Source: an uncultured Subdoligranulum sp. (lineage in GTDB: Bacteria > Bacillota > Clostridia > Christensenellales > CAG-314). From it: DNA of 13,208 bases. The notes under the pieces were generated by a model, which searched no databases, was not told where the DNA came from, and was given only the letters and a program-made list of their open reading frames with translations. A program made the position numbers and the translations under genes. The DNA lies in NCBI GenBank assembly GCA_900551395.1, contig URVX01000016.1:1-13208 (forward strand). The letters run 5' to 3'. Positions 6,925 to 13,208 of the stretch are shown here, piece after piece; positions within the stretch are counted from its first letter, which is position 1; every line of letters starts with the position of its first letter.

Positions 6925-7485
6925 ATAATTAAAATTTAAAGAGGATTAAAAGTAGAGACGATACGTTTAAAAGGATTTGCTTATTTAAAATCAATTTCGA
7001 GCTCTTAGCTTGAAACACGGCAGCGACGAAAAGCTGGTGCGATATTTCGAGAACGCGGCAAAACAAGCGGTATCCGCCGCGAATAGATGTATTTTTTTGT
7101 TTGTCAGCGATAAGTCACGACCAAACGGGCGTATCGAGTGTTTTTAGTCGTTTGCTCAATTTTGCAGTCTGAATTGGCGTAAGTGTTTTTATCTATGAAA
7201 TTTGCCGCGCTGTTTTTCCGAAATCGAGACAACGGCGTAAAAAAGACTAAGGTAAAAGATTATGACGGAAACAATATAAGCCGACGCAGATTTGATATAG
7301 GCAAATTGCTTACAAGGATGAGAACGGGAATAGTTGAACGCTTGAATATCTACCTAAAAGAAAAATTTTATTTATCTTAACAAAGCGGGCTTGGGCAAAG
7401 CTTCGCCGGCGTGTGAAATCTGCATTTACGACGCTGACACAAGCTTAAGAAAAAACGGCGCCGTGCCGCTATTTTCTTTCCGCAT
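6925..7485. other. gene-poor stretch with weak coding remnants
   Basis: About 560 bases without a convincing gene. A plus-strand frame from TTG 7010 to TAG 7145-7147 encodes a 45-residue peptide whose first part (KHGSDEKLVRYFENAAKQAVSAANR) looks like real helical protein, but it has no ribosome binding site and ends in low-complexity sequence. It may be a gene remnant. A second frame, ATG 7195 to TAA 7378-7380 (61 residues, lysine/arginine rich), also lacks a ribosome binding site. I annotate neither as a gene. Confidence 0.4.
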
Positions 7486-7514
7486 TTGCATCGGGGCAGC
7501 CGTTGTGGTATAAT
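7486..7514 (+). promoter_or_regulatory. promoter of the short-chain dehydrogenase
   Basis: TTGCAT (7486-7491), 17 bases, TATAAT (7509-7514) preceded by TGG, i.e. an extended -10. Transcription should begin near 7521, just before the ribosome binding site. Confidence 0.75.
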
Positions 7515-7538
7515 TTCTTCGAGACAAAGGAGAAAAAA

Positions 7539-8327
7539 TTGAAATTCGGATTGCTTACCGGCGCATACGGCGGCATGGGCAGGGCAGTGCTCTCAGCGCT
7601 CAAAAAAGCCGGCTATTTTGTATTTGCGGCGGACAAAACCGTCGGAGAAGCGGAGGAAAACGTCTTGCCGATTCAGACGGATATTACAAATTCCGACAGC
7701 GTCAGGGCGGCTTTTAAGGTAGTCGCGGAAAAGACCGACCGGCTTTACGCCATTATCCACCTTGCGGGCATTTATTGCCTCGATTCCCTGGCTGAGATTG
7801 ACGAAGAAAAGCTTCTGCGCGCTTTTGACGTAAACGTATTCGGAGCCTACAGAATAAACAAATATTTTCTGCCGCTGCTCAAAAACGGCAGGATAGTCAT
7901 TGTGACAAGCGAGCTTGCTCCGCTTGAGCCTTTGCCGTTTACGGGCATTTATGCGGTGACTAAAAGCACGCTGGACAAATATGCCTATTCTTTGCGGATG
8001 GAGCTTCAACTGCTTGGCATAAAGGTGTCGGTGCTGCGCCCCGGAGCGGTTGAAACAAAGCTTTTGGGTGACTCTACAGCCGAGCTTGACAAATTCTGCG
8101 AAAGTACGCAGCTTTATTCATGCAATGCCGAGCGTTTCAAAAGAATAGTGGACAGCGTCGAGGCAAGAAGCGTAAAGCCCGAAAGGGTTGCCGCAAAAAT
8201 GCTGAAAATTATTTCCGCAAAACGTCCCAAGTATGTTTACAAATTAAACAGAAATCCGCTTTTGCTGCTTTTGAACATGCTTCCGAAGCGCGTTCAGACC
8301 CGGATAATAAAAAGAATTTTGAAATAA
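7539..8327 (+). CDS. short-chain dehydrogenase/reductase (SDR)
   Basis: 262 residues with TTG as start. AAAGGAG (7526-7532) sits six bases before TTG 7539. The only upstream ATG (7503) lies inside the promoter and cannot be in the mRNA. Classical SDR features: TGAYGGMG (7-14, dinucleotide loop), an acidic position near the end of beta-2 (AADK, 30-33), HLAG in place of NNAG (74-77), VNVFG (98-102), Ser124 and the catalytic YAVTK (Tyr138, Lys142), then RPGAVET (168-173). The last 35 residues (KYVYKLNRNPLLLLLNMLPKRV..., arginine/lysine rich) form a hydrophobic-basic tail typical of SDRs that act on lipids or sterols, possibly at the membrane. The substrate is not known. It is monocistronic, with its own promoter and terminator. 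Confidence 0.9.
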   Translation: MKFGLLTGAYGGMGRAVLSALKKAGYFVFAADKTVGEAEENVLPIQTDITNSDSVRAAFKVVAEKTDRLYAIIHLAGIYCLDSLAEIDEEKLLRAFDVNVFGAYRINKYFLPLLKNGRIVIVTSELAPLEPLPFTGIYAVTKSTLDKYAYSLRMELQLLGIKVSVLRPGAVETKLLGDSTAELDKFCESTQLYSCNAERFKRIVDSVEARSVKPERVAAKMLKIISAKRPKYVYKLNRNPLLLLLNMLPKRVQTRIIKRILK

Positions 8328-8354
8328 CAAATAAGAGACAAAAATTTATGTAGC

Positions 8355-8390
8355 AAACGCGCCGGCAAAGCGGTGCGTTTTAATTTTTTT
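8355..8390 (+). terminator. intrinsic terminator after the SDR gene
   Basis: AAACGCGCC (8355-8363) pairs with GGTGCGTTT (8372-8380), with one G-T wobble, around an eight-base loop. TAATTTTTTT follows. It lies 27 bases past the stop. Confidence 0.88.
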
Positions 8391-8508
8391 TATATCAAGG
8401 CTGTTTGCGTTTCAACCATTTTTGTATGACCTTGTCCGCTTGAGCGGCGGATGTTGTCATTTGCAGGCGGAAATGAGAAACTGAAAAGCTCGAAGCTATG
8501 ACGTGAAT

Positions 8509-8868
8509 TCAGGCGTCGCTTTTTTCGTCGGTATCTTTAGTCTTTTGTCTGTCTTTTTTCTTGGAAAATTTGGAAAACAGCCAGTCCTCGAATTTTTTCT
8601 GATACTTGAAGGACAGAACTGCAAGCACGACGAACACCGCGATTATTGCTATCCATACGGGTATTCCCCAGCCGGAGAAGGGTATAACCGAGCCGTTGCC
8701 CAAAAAGCAGTAAGCCGCGATTATCAGCGGGCGTACAAGTATTATCACACCCGCGAAATAAGGAAAATTCATGGCGGTCAGTCCAGCTATTATGCAAAGC
8801 ACGTCGTCGGGGAAAAAGGGCAGAATCTGCATTATCAGGAAAATTCCCTTGCTGCGGTTGCCTATATA
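8509..8868 (-). pseudogene. VTT/TVP38 (DedA-superfamily) membrane protein, C-terminal half
   Basis: About 118 residues of a TVP38/TMEM64-type protein, family members of which are linked to lipid or ion transport across bacterial membranes. The first recognisable piece is the signature stretch IGNRSKGIFLIMQILPFFPDDVLCIIAGLTAMNF, then two more hydrophobic segments (YFAGVIILVRPLIIAAYCFLG and GWGIPVWIAIIAVFVVLAVLSF) and a long basic tail (KKFEDWLFSKFSKKKDRQKTK). The N-terminal helices are missing: reading upstream, the frame passes directly into the Wzz sequence. Base and codon use matches segment B, so the gene probably belongs to the Clostridia genome and has been cut by the join. No promoter or start for the fragment is visible. 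Confidence 0.75.
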
Positions 8869-8890
8869 ATCGGCGTATTTTTTTTGGGCC
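8862..8890. other. breakpoint between segment B and segment C, inside one open frame
   Basis: On the minus strand the residues QKKYADY (codons 8886-8866) fit both neighbours: Bacteroides Wzz proteins usually have QKKYADYVDAN here, and the TVP38 family tolerates KYADYIGN. The switch from Wzz to VTT sequence therefore happens within a shared run of up to about 18 bases. The frame is preserved because the shared bases encode the same residues in both genes. No transposon end or site-specific repeat is present. Confidence 0.7.
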
Positions 8891-9678
8891 ACGTAATATT
8901 CCTGTTGACGTTCTTTAAACAACTTCTCTAAATAGAGACAATCTTCTTTTGCTTTGAAGGTACGATAGTCAATGATACATTCTTGCAATTTACTCACTAC
9001 TGAGTCAGCTACTACTGCAGCCATCTTAGGGTTTTGTAAAGTTACAGAAACCGTAGTTATAGAAGTTTTCTTAGCTACTGAAACTGTTATCATTCTCTTG
9101 AGAGTTTCAATATTTTTCGATTCTTTCTTTGACAGTTCAATTGTACCCTGGTTTGCACTATTAATAGCTTCCGTTTTATCTTCTTTAATAAACATGGACT
9201 TTACTCCACTGATTACCATTCCTGGAAACCCTACTACATACCCCCACCAAGGGGAGGATTCATTGTCTAAATAAGTGTTTAATGTCATAGTCTCTTCTTT
9301 CGATATAAGGATTCTCATTTTAGAAAGTTCTAATAAAAAAGGTGTAGAAGAAACAATATCGGCAGCCAAAGAAGCATTCAATGCATCAGTACCCTCATTC
9401 ATAACAACTCCACTTCCCAAAAAAGAAGCGGCCAAACCGGATAAACCACTGCCTTTAGAACCTCCCATTTCAGGAGAAAGAGTAACCTTGACTGTATATT
9501 GTTTGGGAATACTTATAGCAACAATGATACCTATAACCAAGCCAATACCGGCAGCTTTGTAGATTGTCTTACGAATACCTATAATCCTACGAAGAATACC
9601 TATGAAATCGATTTCGATCTCTTCATTATGATTATCCTCTCTCTGCTTTATGTTTTTTTCTGATGTCTGTTCTATCAT
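8869..9678 (-). pseudogene. Wzz-type polysaccharide chain-length determinant, 3'-truncated
   Basis: About the first 270 residues of a Bacteroides Wzz/co-polymerase, which spans the inner membrane and sets the length of capsule or O-antigen chains made by Wzy polymerisation. Visible: an acidic N-terminus (EEIEIDFIGILRRI), a membrane helix at about 40-58 (YKAAGIGLVIGIIVAISIP), the Wzz start motif YTVKVTLSPEMG, a periplasmic region, and the beginning of the long coiled coil (EDCLYLEKLFKERQQEYYVAQKKYADY). The rest of the coiled coil and the second membrane helix are absent. The frame continues into a TVP38-like sequence, giving an apparent 389-residue protein that is probably not real. The start lies 20 bases after the SLBB export gene, so it is the third gene of the capsule operon. 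There is no Shine-Dalgarno, as usual in Bacteroides. Confidence 0.82.
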
Positions 9679-9698
9679 AGCGAGTTAAGATATAGTCG

Positions 9699-12110
9699 TT
9701 ATTTCTTGATTAAATTGGCAATAGAAGCAACCATCATTCCCAAAGTACTGAATGTAGTAGCATAACTCAAAATGTTTCCGATATTAGTTTTCTTCTTAGC
9801 CTTACTGGGAATTATAATCTCACAACCGGGTTCAATCTGTTTCTTACCACTACCCTTCACCTTAGTCACCTGACCATTCATATAAACAATGAACTTCTTA
9901 CTCTTCTTCGCATTCTCAGAATAACCTCCCGCCTGATTCAGATAATAGTCTACATCCTTGCCTTTCATATAAGAAACAGTATTAGGAACCATGACGGCAC
10001 CATTGATTGTTACCGTATTATTCTTCTTCGGAATGGAGACTACATCACCCTCACGCAACACAATATCTGCCGTACTTCCGGGATTGGCCAACGCCTTCTC
10101 CAAATCGATACCGACCGTAAACGTATCCTCCACGCGGACACCCAGGGAATCAAGCATAGCCTCACCCAACTGACGGCTCATCAAACGGATTACATCACCC
10201 ATACGTTTCTTCTCACTCGCATTGGCTACACGGGTAAGCTTCGCACCACGAAGATAAGCGTAGTTGGTGGCTCCGCCGGCTTTGTTGATCAAGTCTGAAA
10301 GACGTTCCTCCCTGCTGGTCATCGCATAGGAACCGCCGAAAAGTATTTCTCCTTCGACTGAAACATTCTGTTGAGGTTGATAACCGGGACTGCGACGAAC
10401 ATAAACCTCATCGTAGGGCTGAAGGACAAAGCCGGGGCGACCGTCAACTACAAAACCGTCCTTTAAGGCAAACGTATACATCTGACCGATAGTATCATTA
10501 TCAACTGTACTATACGGGTTCTTTATTCTGCGGGATACATCAACACGGACTACGGAAGCGGCTTCACGCAGACCGCCTGCCTGGATGATCAGGTCCTCAA
10601 GGGTCATGTTATCCGCATAAGGATACGAGTCAGGCTGAGCCACTTCACCGTGGATGACCACATTACCCCTGTCCTCCAGGTCATGAATGCTGGGAATATA
10701 AAGAATGTCATTCTTCATCAGGGGGAGATTGGGGGAAGTACCCTCCATGATAGACTTGATATCCAAAGGGATTACTTCGGAAGTCAGGTCCTCACGCTGA
10801 CGGTAAAGGACGGCACGGTTCAGGAACGCATCACCGGTAAGGCCCTGGGATTCGTTGACCAGTTCGCGGACGGTATTCAGCCTGCCGTTCAGTTCGTAGA
10901 TACCGGGACGGTAGACCGCACCGCGGATTTCAAGCTTGTTGATGAAGCGGTTAAGGATAGCTTCGGCCGTCACAACATCGCCGTTGCGCATCTTATAGAC
11001 ACTGTAATCCATGTCCTTGACCGTGTTGACTTCATATTCCTGACCGTTCTGGCGGACCACACGCAAAGAACGGGTGTAGGCATCGGCTTCAAAGCCGCCG
11101 GCATAGCTGATAAGCGTGGAAAGGTTCTCGTCCTTCTTCATCTCAAAACGCATCGGACGTTTCACCTTGCCGTCGATCTTGACCAGTACCTCATAAGCGG
11201 GAACTATCACAACGTCGCCTTCCTGAAGACGGATATCGTCCTGAATGTTACCTTTCATGATAAACTGGTAGACGTCGATTGTAGCGATGTTCCTGCCGTT
11301 ACGGACCAGTTGGACATTGCGCAGGCTGCCGATGTCACTCACACCTCCCGCACGGTAAAGCGCGTGAAAGACAGTGGCAAAGGAGGAAAGGGAGTAGGTG
11401 CCCGGCTGGACCACTTCACCCATGACATTGATCTGGATAGTACGGATGCTGCCGAGTGTCAGACGGATGTCAGAGGTCGGGTCGTTCGTATTATTAAGAC
11501 CGTTATAGATCTTGTTTAATGTTTTTTTGAGATAGTCGTTCGCTTCAGCGATCGTAAGTCCGTTCAGGTTGACGGGGCCTATCTTCTGAATATTGATAGT
11601 GCCGTCGGGAGAGATCTGCTGGCGGATAGTATTCTGGCTCGCCCCCCAGATATCGATTATCACTTCGTCACCGGGGCCAAGGCGGTAATTCAAGGGGGTG
11701 GCGATATTGACACTGGGTTCGAAGGTCAGATTACGGGTGTTGAAGATGTTACGTCCGAAGACCTGATTACCGCGTGCGAGGTCTTGGGTACTAGGGTGGT
11801 CCTCCAACATATCCGAGGTGTTCTCCTTCATCTCTTCACGAAGGCGGGATTCGTTGATATCCGTACCCGTGGCGTTGGAAGCGTTCACGTTGTTCTGCTG
11901 CTCATAGAGCTGCTTCACACGCAGGGCCTGCTCCTTGGTTACACCCTTGCGGGCTAACTCGGAGGCAAGCTGCTTTTGCTCTTTCCCTTGTCTAATCCCC
12001 TCTTTGACATATTCCAATACTTGAGAGTCGCTCATATTTTGAGCAGTCACAGGTGTAGCGCCCAACATCAATATGAGGATGAGCGCACCCATTAGTTTTT
12101 GCATTTTCAT
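9699..12110 (-). CDS. Wza-like SLBB polysaccharide export protein
   Basis: 803 residues, the long Bacteroidetes form; E. coli Wza is about 380. It is predicted to form the periplasm/outer-membrane channel through which capsule polysaccharide leaves the cell. Residues 1-23 are a signal peptide ending in VTAQ without a lipobox cysteine, so unlike Wza it is not an obvious lipoprotein. A charged helical linker (25-110) follows. The polysaccharide-export domain starts at NYRLGPGDEVIIDIWG (141-156) and runs to about 220. Six SLBB-like repeats then begin near 231, 314, 397, 488, 587 and 704, each with a Gly-x-Val-type start; all but the third end in AGG. The C-terminus has a hydrophobic helix (about 778-800). 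It lies between upxY (35-base gap) and wzz (20-base gap) on one transcript. The start at 12110 or the Met two codons later are both possible. Confidence 0.9.
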   Translation of the reverse strand: MKMQKLMGALILILMLGATPVTAQNMSDSQVLEYVKEGIRQGKEQKQLASELARKGVTKEQALRVKQLYEQQNNVNASNATGTDINESRLREEMKENTSDMLEDHPSTQDLARGNQVFGRNIFNTRNLTFEPSVNIATPLNYRLGPGDEVIIDIWGASQNTIRQQISPDGTINIQKIGPVNLNGLTIAEANDYLKKTLNKIYNGLNNTNDPTSDIRLTLGSIRTIQINVMGEVVQPGTYSLSSFATVFHALYRAGGVSDIGSLRNVQLVRNGRNIATIDVYQFIMKGNIQDDIRLQEGDVVIVPAYEVLVKIDGKVKRPMRFEMKKDENLSTLISYAGGFEADAYTRSLRVVRQNGQEYEVNTVKDMDYSVYKMRNGDVVTAEAILNRFINKLEIRGAVYRPGIYELNGRLNTVRELVNESQGLTGDAFLNRAVLYRQREDLTSEVIPLDIKSIMEGTSPNLPLMKNDILYIPSIHDLEDRGNVVIHGEVAQPDSYPYADNMTLEDLIIQAGGLREAASVVRVDVSRRIKNPYSTVDNDTIGQMYTFALKDGFVVDGRPGFVLQPYDEVYVRRSPGYQPQQNVSVEGEILFGGSYAMTSREERLSDLINKAGGATNYAYLRGAKLTRVANASEKKRMGDVIRLMSRQLGEAMLDSLGVRVEDTFTVGIDLEKALANPGSTADIVLREGDVVSIPKKNNTVTINGAVMVPNTVSYMKGKDVDYYLNQAGGYSENAKKSKKFIVYMNGQVTKVKGSGKKQIEPGCEIIIPSKAKKKTNIGNILSYATTFSTLGMMVASIANLIKK

Positions 12111-12145
12111 TGATTAATCTGAATTTTTAAATTCAATCGAAAGTA

Positions 12146-12712
12146 CTAAACCGGCTCCACACATCCTGCCGGTATATCTACACACGCACATCCCAACATT
12201 GTCAGTCGGACGGCGACTTTTGATTTCCCATTCATATCTACCAGTTCCCCTTCCAGTCCTGCCAATGGCCCCTTTATTACACGTATTTTTTCTCCCGGCG
12301 CTAATGGCGATGTGCTCATACAAATCGTTTCGTCCGAATAGTCGAGCATAAATTTGAATCGTAACATTTGTTGGTCGGGAATTACAGCCGGAGTACTCTC
12401 TCCACGTAGTACCATGTAGCGGCTGATAGCGGATAAGGTCAGAACTTCTTTTTGTTCTTGTGGATCAACGTGGACGAAGATCATCATTGGAAGGATGACT
12501 CTGTCGACAACCTTGCGACGGTCACTCCAGTTATGAACTTCTTGTTGGATAGGAAGGAAATTTTCAACGCCCATTTTAGTGAGGCGCTCACTTGTCTTTT
12601 TCTCATGATGGATACGCACAATGGCGACTAACCAGCGTTTAGAGTGCGCTACGCTCCTGCCAATCACATCTGTTGGCAGAACATTTCGATCGTCATTTTT
12701 GCTAATGATCAT
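12146..12712 (-). CDS. upxY: UpxY-family capsule transcription antiterminator (NusG paralogue)
   Basis: 188 residues. The NusG N-terminal domain spans about 27-100 (RWLVAIVRIHHEKKTSERLTKMG, FLPIQQEVHNWSDRRK, VILPMMIFVHVD). A KOW domain begins at about 139 (GEKIRVIKGPLAGLEGELVDM). In Bacteroides such proteins are the first gene of each capsular polysaccharide operon and let RNA polymerase read through the operon, acting on the untranslated leader. That fits this position: it directly follows the regulatory gap with promoter and hairpin and precedes export genes. The extra 25 residues before the NusG domain are common in the family. It has no ribosome binding site, normal for Bacteroides. No UpxZ gene follows; the export gene comes next after 35 bases. 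NusG itself is excluded by the sequence of the first domain and by context. Confidence 0.9.
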   Translation of the reverse strand: MIISKNDDRNVLPTDVIGRSVAHSKRWLVAIVRIHHEKKTSERLTKMGVENFLPIQQEVHNWSDRRKVVDRVILPMMIFVHVDPQEQKEVLTLSAISRYMVLRGESTPAVIPDQQMLRFKFMLDYSDETICMSTSPLAPGEKIRVIKGPLAGLEGELVDMNGKSKVAVRLTMLGCACVDIPAGCVEPV

Positions 12713-12730
12713 ATTTTTTTACCCCACTTT

Positions 12731-12755
12731 TTCCATTGCTACTTAGGCAATGAAA
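12731..12755 (-). promoter_or_regulatory. leader RNA hairpin upstream of upxY
   Basis: In the predicted 5' leader (minus strand), TTTCATTGC and GCAATGGAA pair over nine bases with one G-U wobble around a CTAAGTA loop. It sits about 19 bases before the upxY start codon, downstream of the promoter. UpxY-type factors act on capsule leaders, so it is a plausible recognition or pausing element. It is not followed by a T-run, so it is unlikely to be a terminator. Confidence 0.6.
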
Positions 12756-12767
12756 TAATTCCTGCTG

Positions 12768-12800
12768 CAAAGATAGGCAAAATAATAAATAAGAAACAAG
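12768..12800 (-). promoter_or_regulatory. Bacteroides-type promoter of the capsule operon
   Basis: On the minus strand TATCTTTG (complement of 12768-12775) exactly fits the Bacteroides -7 element TAnnTTTG. A CTTG (complement of 12797-12800) lies 21 bases upstream, near the expected -33 TTTG. The leader to upxY would be roughly 50 bases. Confidence 0.72.
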
Positions 12801-12867
12801 AAAAAAATGCTTTCTTTTTTACTTACCAGCCAAAATCTATAGCTAGAATATGCCGTGGGGTAATTCT

Positions 12868-13208
12868 CTAATACTTCACCGTCCGTATGAAGCATGCATC
12901 ACTGTCACTGCCATCACTATTATTTGATGCACCATTCTCAAACCCTTCGAAGCCCATTGTGAAATAGTTTATATCAAATGCACTCGAATTTTTCACTTCA
13001 TTATTGGTACTTTCCAGACGGTTTCGGCATTGATATATGGCTCCCGGACGTTCAAACAGGTCATAGAACAGCGGAACATACTGAATATTCCCGGTACCGT
13101 CGTTATTATAGTAATCGGTACGTTGGGCATAACGCAGTGTACCTACTTTCTCTCCGTTACTTGTCATCCCTTTACGACGTCCATAACCGGATTTACCAAT
13201 AGGGAAAA
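12868..13208 (-). CDS. C-terminal part of an unrecognised Bacteroides protein
   Basis: The last 112 or so residues of a protein that runs off the right edge, ending at TAG (complement of 12868-12870). The reading frame is open to the window edge (FPIGKSGYGRRKGMTSNGEK...), so an internal ATG near 13167 is not the real start. The sequence is polar and rich in Asn, Gly, Ser, Tyr and Phe (YYNNDGTGNIQYVPLFYDLF, GFENGASNNSDGSDSDACFIRTVKY), a composition common in secreted or surface Bacteroides proteins such as fimbria-like or FISUMP-like domains. I cannot assign a family. It is transcribed in the same direction as the capsule operon but ends just before the candidate invertible promoter segment, so it is probably not part of it. 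Confidence 0.7.
   Translation of the reverse strand, partial: FPIGKSGYGRRKGMTSNGEKVGTLRYAQRTDYYNNDGTGNIQYVPLFYDLFERPGAIYQCRNRLESTNNEVKNSSAFDINYFTMGFEGFENGASNNSDGSDSDACFIRTVKY

Larger units (their letters stand above)
12719..12863. repeat. 9-bp inverted repeat enclosing the upxY promoter (candidate invertible segment)
   Basis: TTACCCCAC (12719-12727) and GTGGGGTAA (12855-12863) are exact inverted copies 127 bases apart. They enclose the promoter and leader hairpin: one copy lies 6 bases before the upxY start, the other 4 bases after the stop of the upstream gene. Many Bacteroides capsule promoters lie on such segments and are flipped by a serine or tyrosine recombinase. The repeat is shorter than the well-studied Bacteroides fragilis ones and no recombinase is in the window. 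Confidence 0.5.

Noticed and set aside
7195..7380. 61-residue basic plus-strand ORF (MKFAALFFRNRDNG...)
   Set aside because: No ribosome binding site or promoter at the ATG, and composition reflects AT-rich intergenic DNA.
1728..7392. Shared 12-mer AAGCGGGCTTGG at 1728 and 7383 (and its core in the terminator at 6903) as a dispersed repeat
   Set aside because: A 12-base match is expected by chance in a window of this size, and flanks do not match.
7446..7475. Hairpin ACGGCGCCGT next to an A-run as a minus-strand terminator
   Set aside because: The stem is very short, and no minus-strand gene ends nearby.
8509..9678. A single 389-residue Wzz-VTT fusion protein as a new system
   Set aside because: The two halves have different phylum signatures and meet at a shared KYADY-encoding run; a chimera explains it better than a real fusion.
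10650..11519. Plus-strand 289-residue open frame inside the SLBB export gene
   Set aside because: It lies opposite a recognisable multi-domain export protein; its translation has no family features and no start signal.
12121..12134. Palindrome GAATTT-TT-AAATTC between upxY and the export gene as a regulatory site
   Set aside because: Short and AT-only except the ends, with a two-base centre that cannot form a stable hairpin; it could easily occur by chance in this AT-rich gap.

Overview
The window reads as three unrelated pieces of gut-bacterial DNA joined end to end, not as one continuous locus. Segment A (about 1-580) carries the C-terminal half of a LysR-type regulator on the minus strand, of a kind common in Clostridia. 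Segment B (about 600-8870) is Firmicutes/Clostridia-like: it has a Clostridium symbiosum-type NAD glutamate dehydrogenase, strong GGAGG-type ribosome binding sites, TTGACN-N17-TATACT promoters and U-tract terminators. Segment C (about 8880-13208) is Bacteroides-like: a UpxY antiterminator, an 800-residue SLBB export protein, a Wzz chain-length protein, a TAnnTTTG promoter and no Shine-Dalgarno sequences. At both joins the genes on each side are cut in mid-coding sequence, so an assembly or amplification chimera is the simplest explanation. The species cannot be named from the sequence.

Layout of segment B: a 5'-truncated ferritin-like protein (+) with terminator; gdhA (+) with its own promoter and terminator; a convergent minus-strand operon birA-bioY-small membrane protein, driven by a promoter whose -35 lies inside a BirA-operator-like inverted repeat; an ECF-type sigma factor and a membrane PepSY protein that looks like its anti-sigma factor (+), with promoter and terminator; a roughly 570-base stretch with no convincing gene; a short-chain dehydrogenase (+) starting at TTG; and the C-terminal half of a VTT/TVP38 (DedA-superfamily) membrane protein (-).

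Layout of segment C, all minus strand: the 3' end of an unrecognised, probably surface, protein; a 150-base regulatory gap with a Bacteroides promoter, a leader hairpin and a 9-bp inverted repeat enclosing both (a candidate phase-invertible promoter); then upxY, a Wza-like SLBB export gene and wzz. This is the start of a capsular polysaccharide operon. The wzz frame runs without a stop into the VTT fragment, giving an apparent Wzz-VTT fusion that I believe is an artefact of the join.

Working logic: segment B holds a biotin sensing/uptake unit (BirA repressor-ligase plus BioY transporter), nitrogen/glutamate metabolism (GdhA) and a small envelope-signalling pair (sigma factor plus PepSY protein). 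Segment C is the regulatory and export head of a capsule locus. I found no rRNA, tRNA, CRISPR array or insertion sequence.
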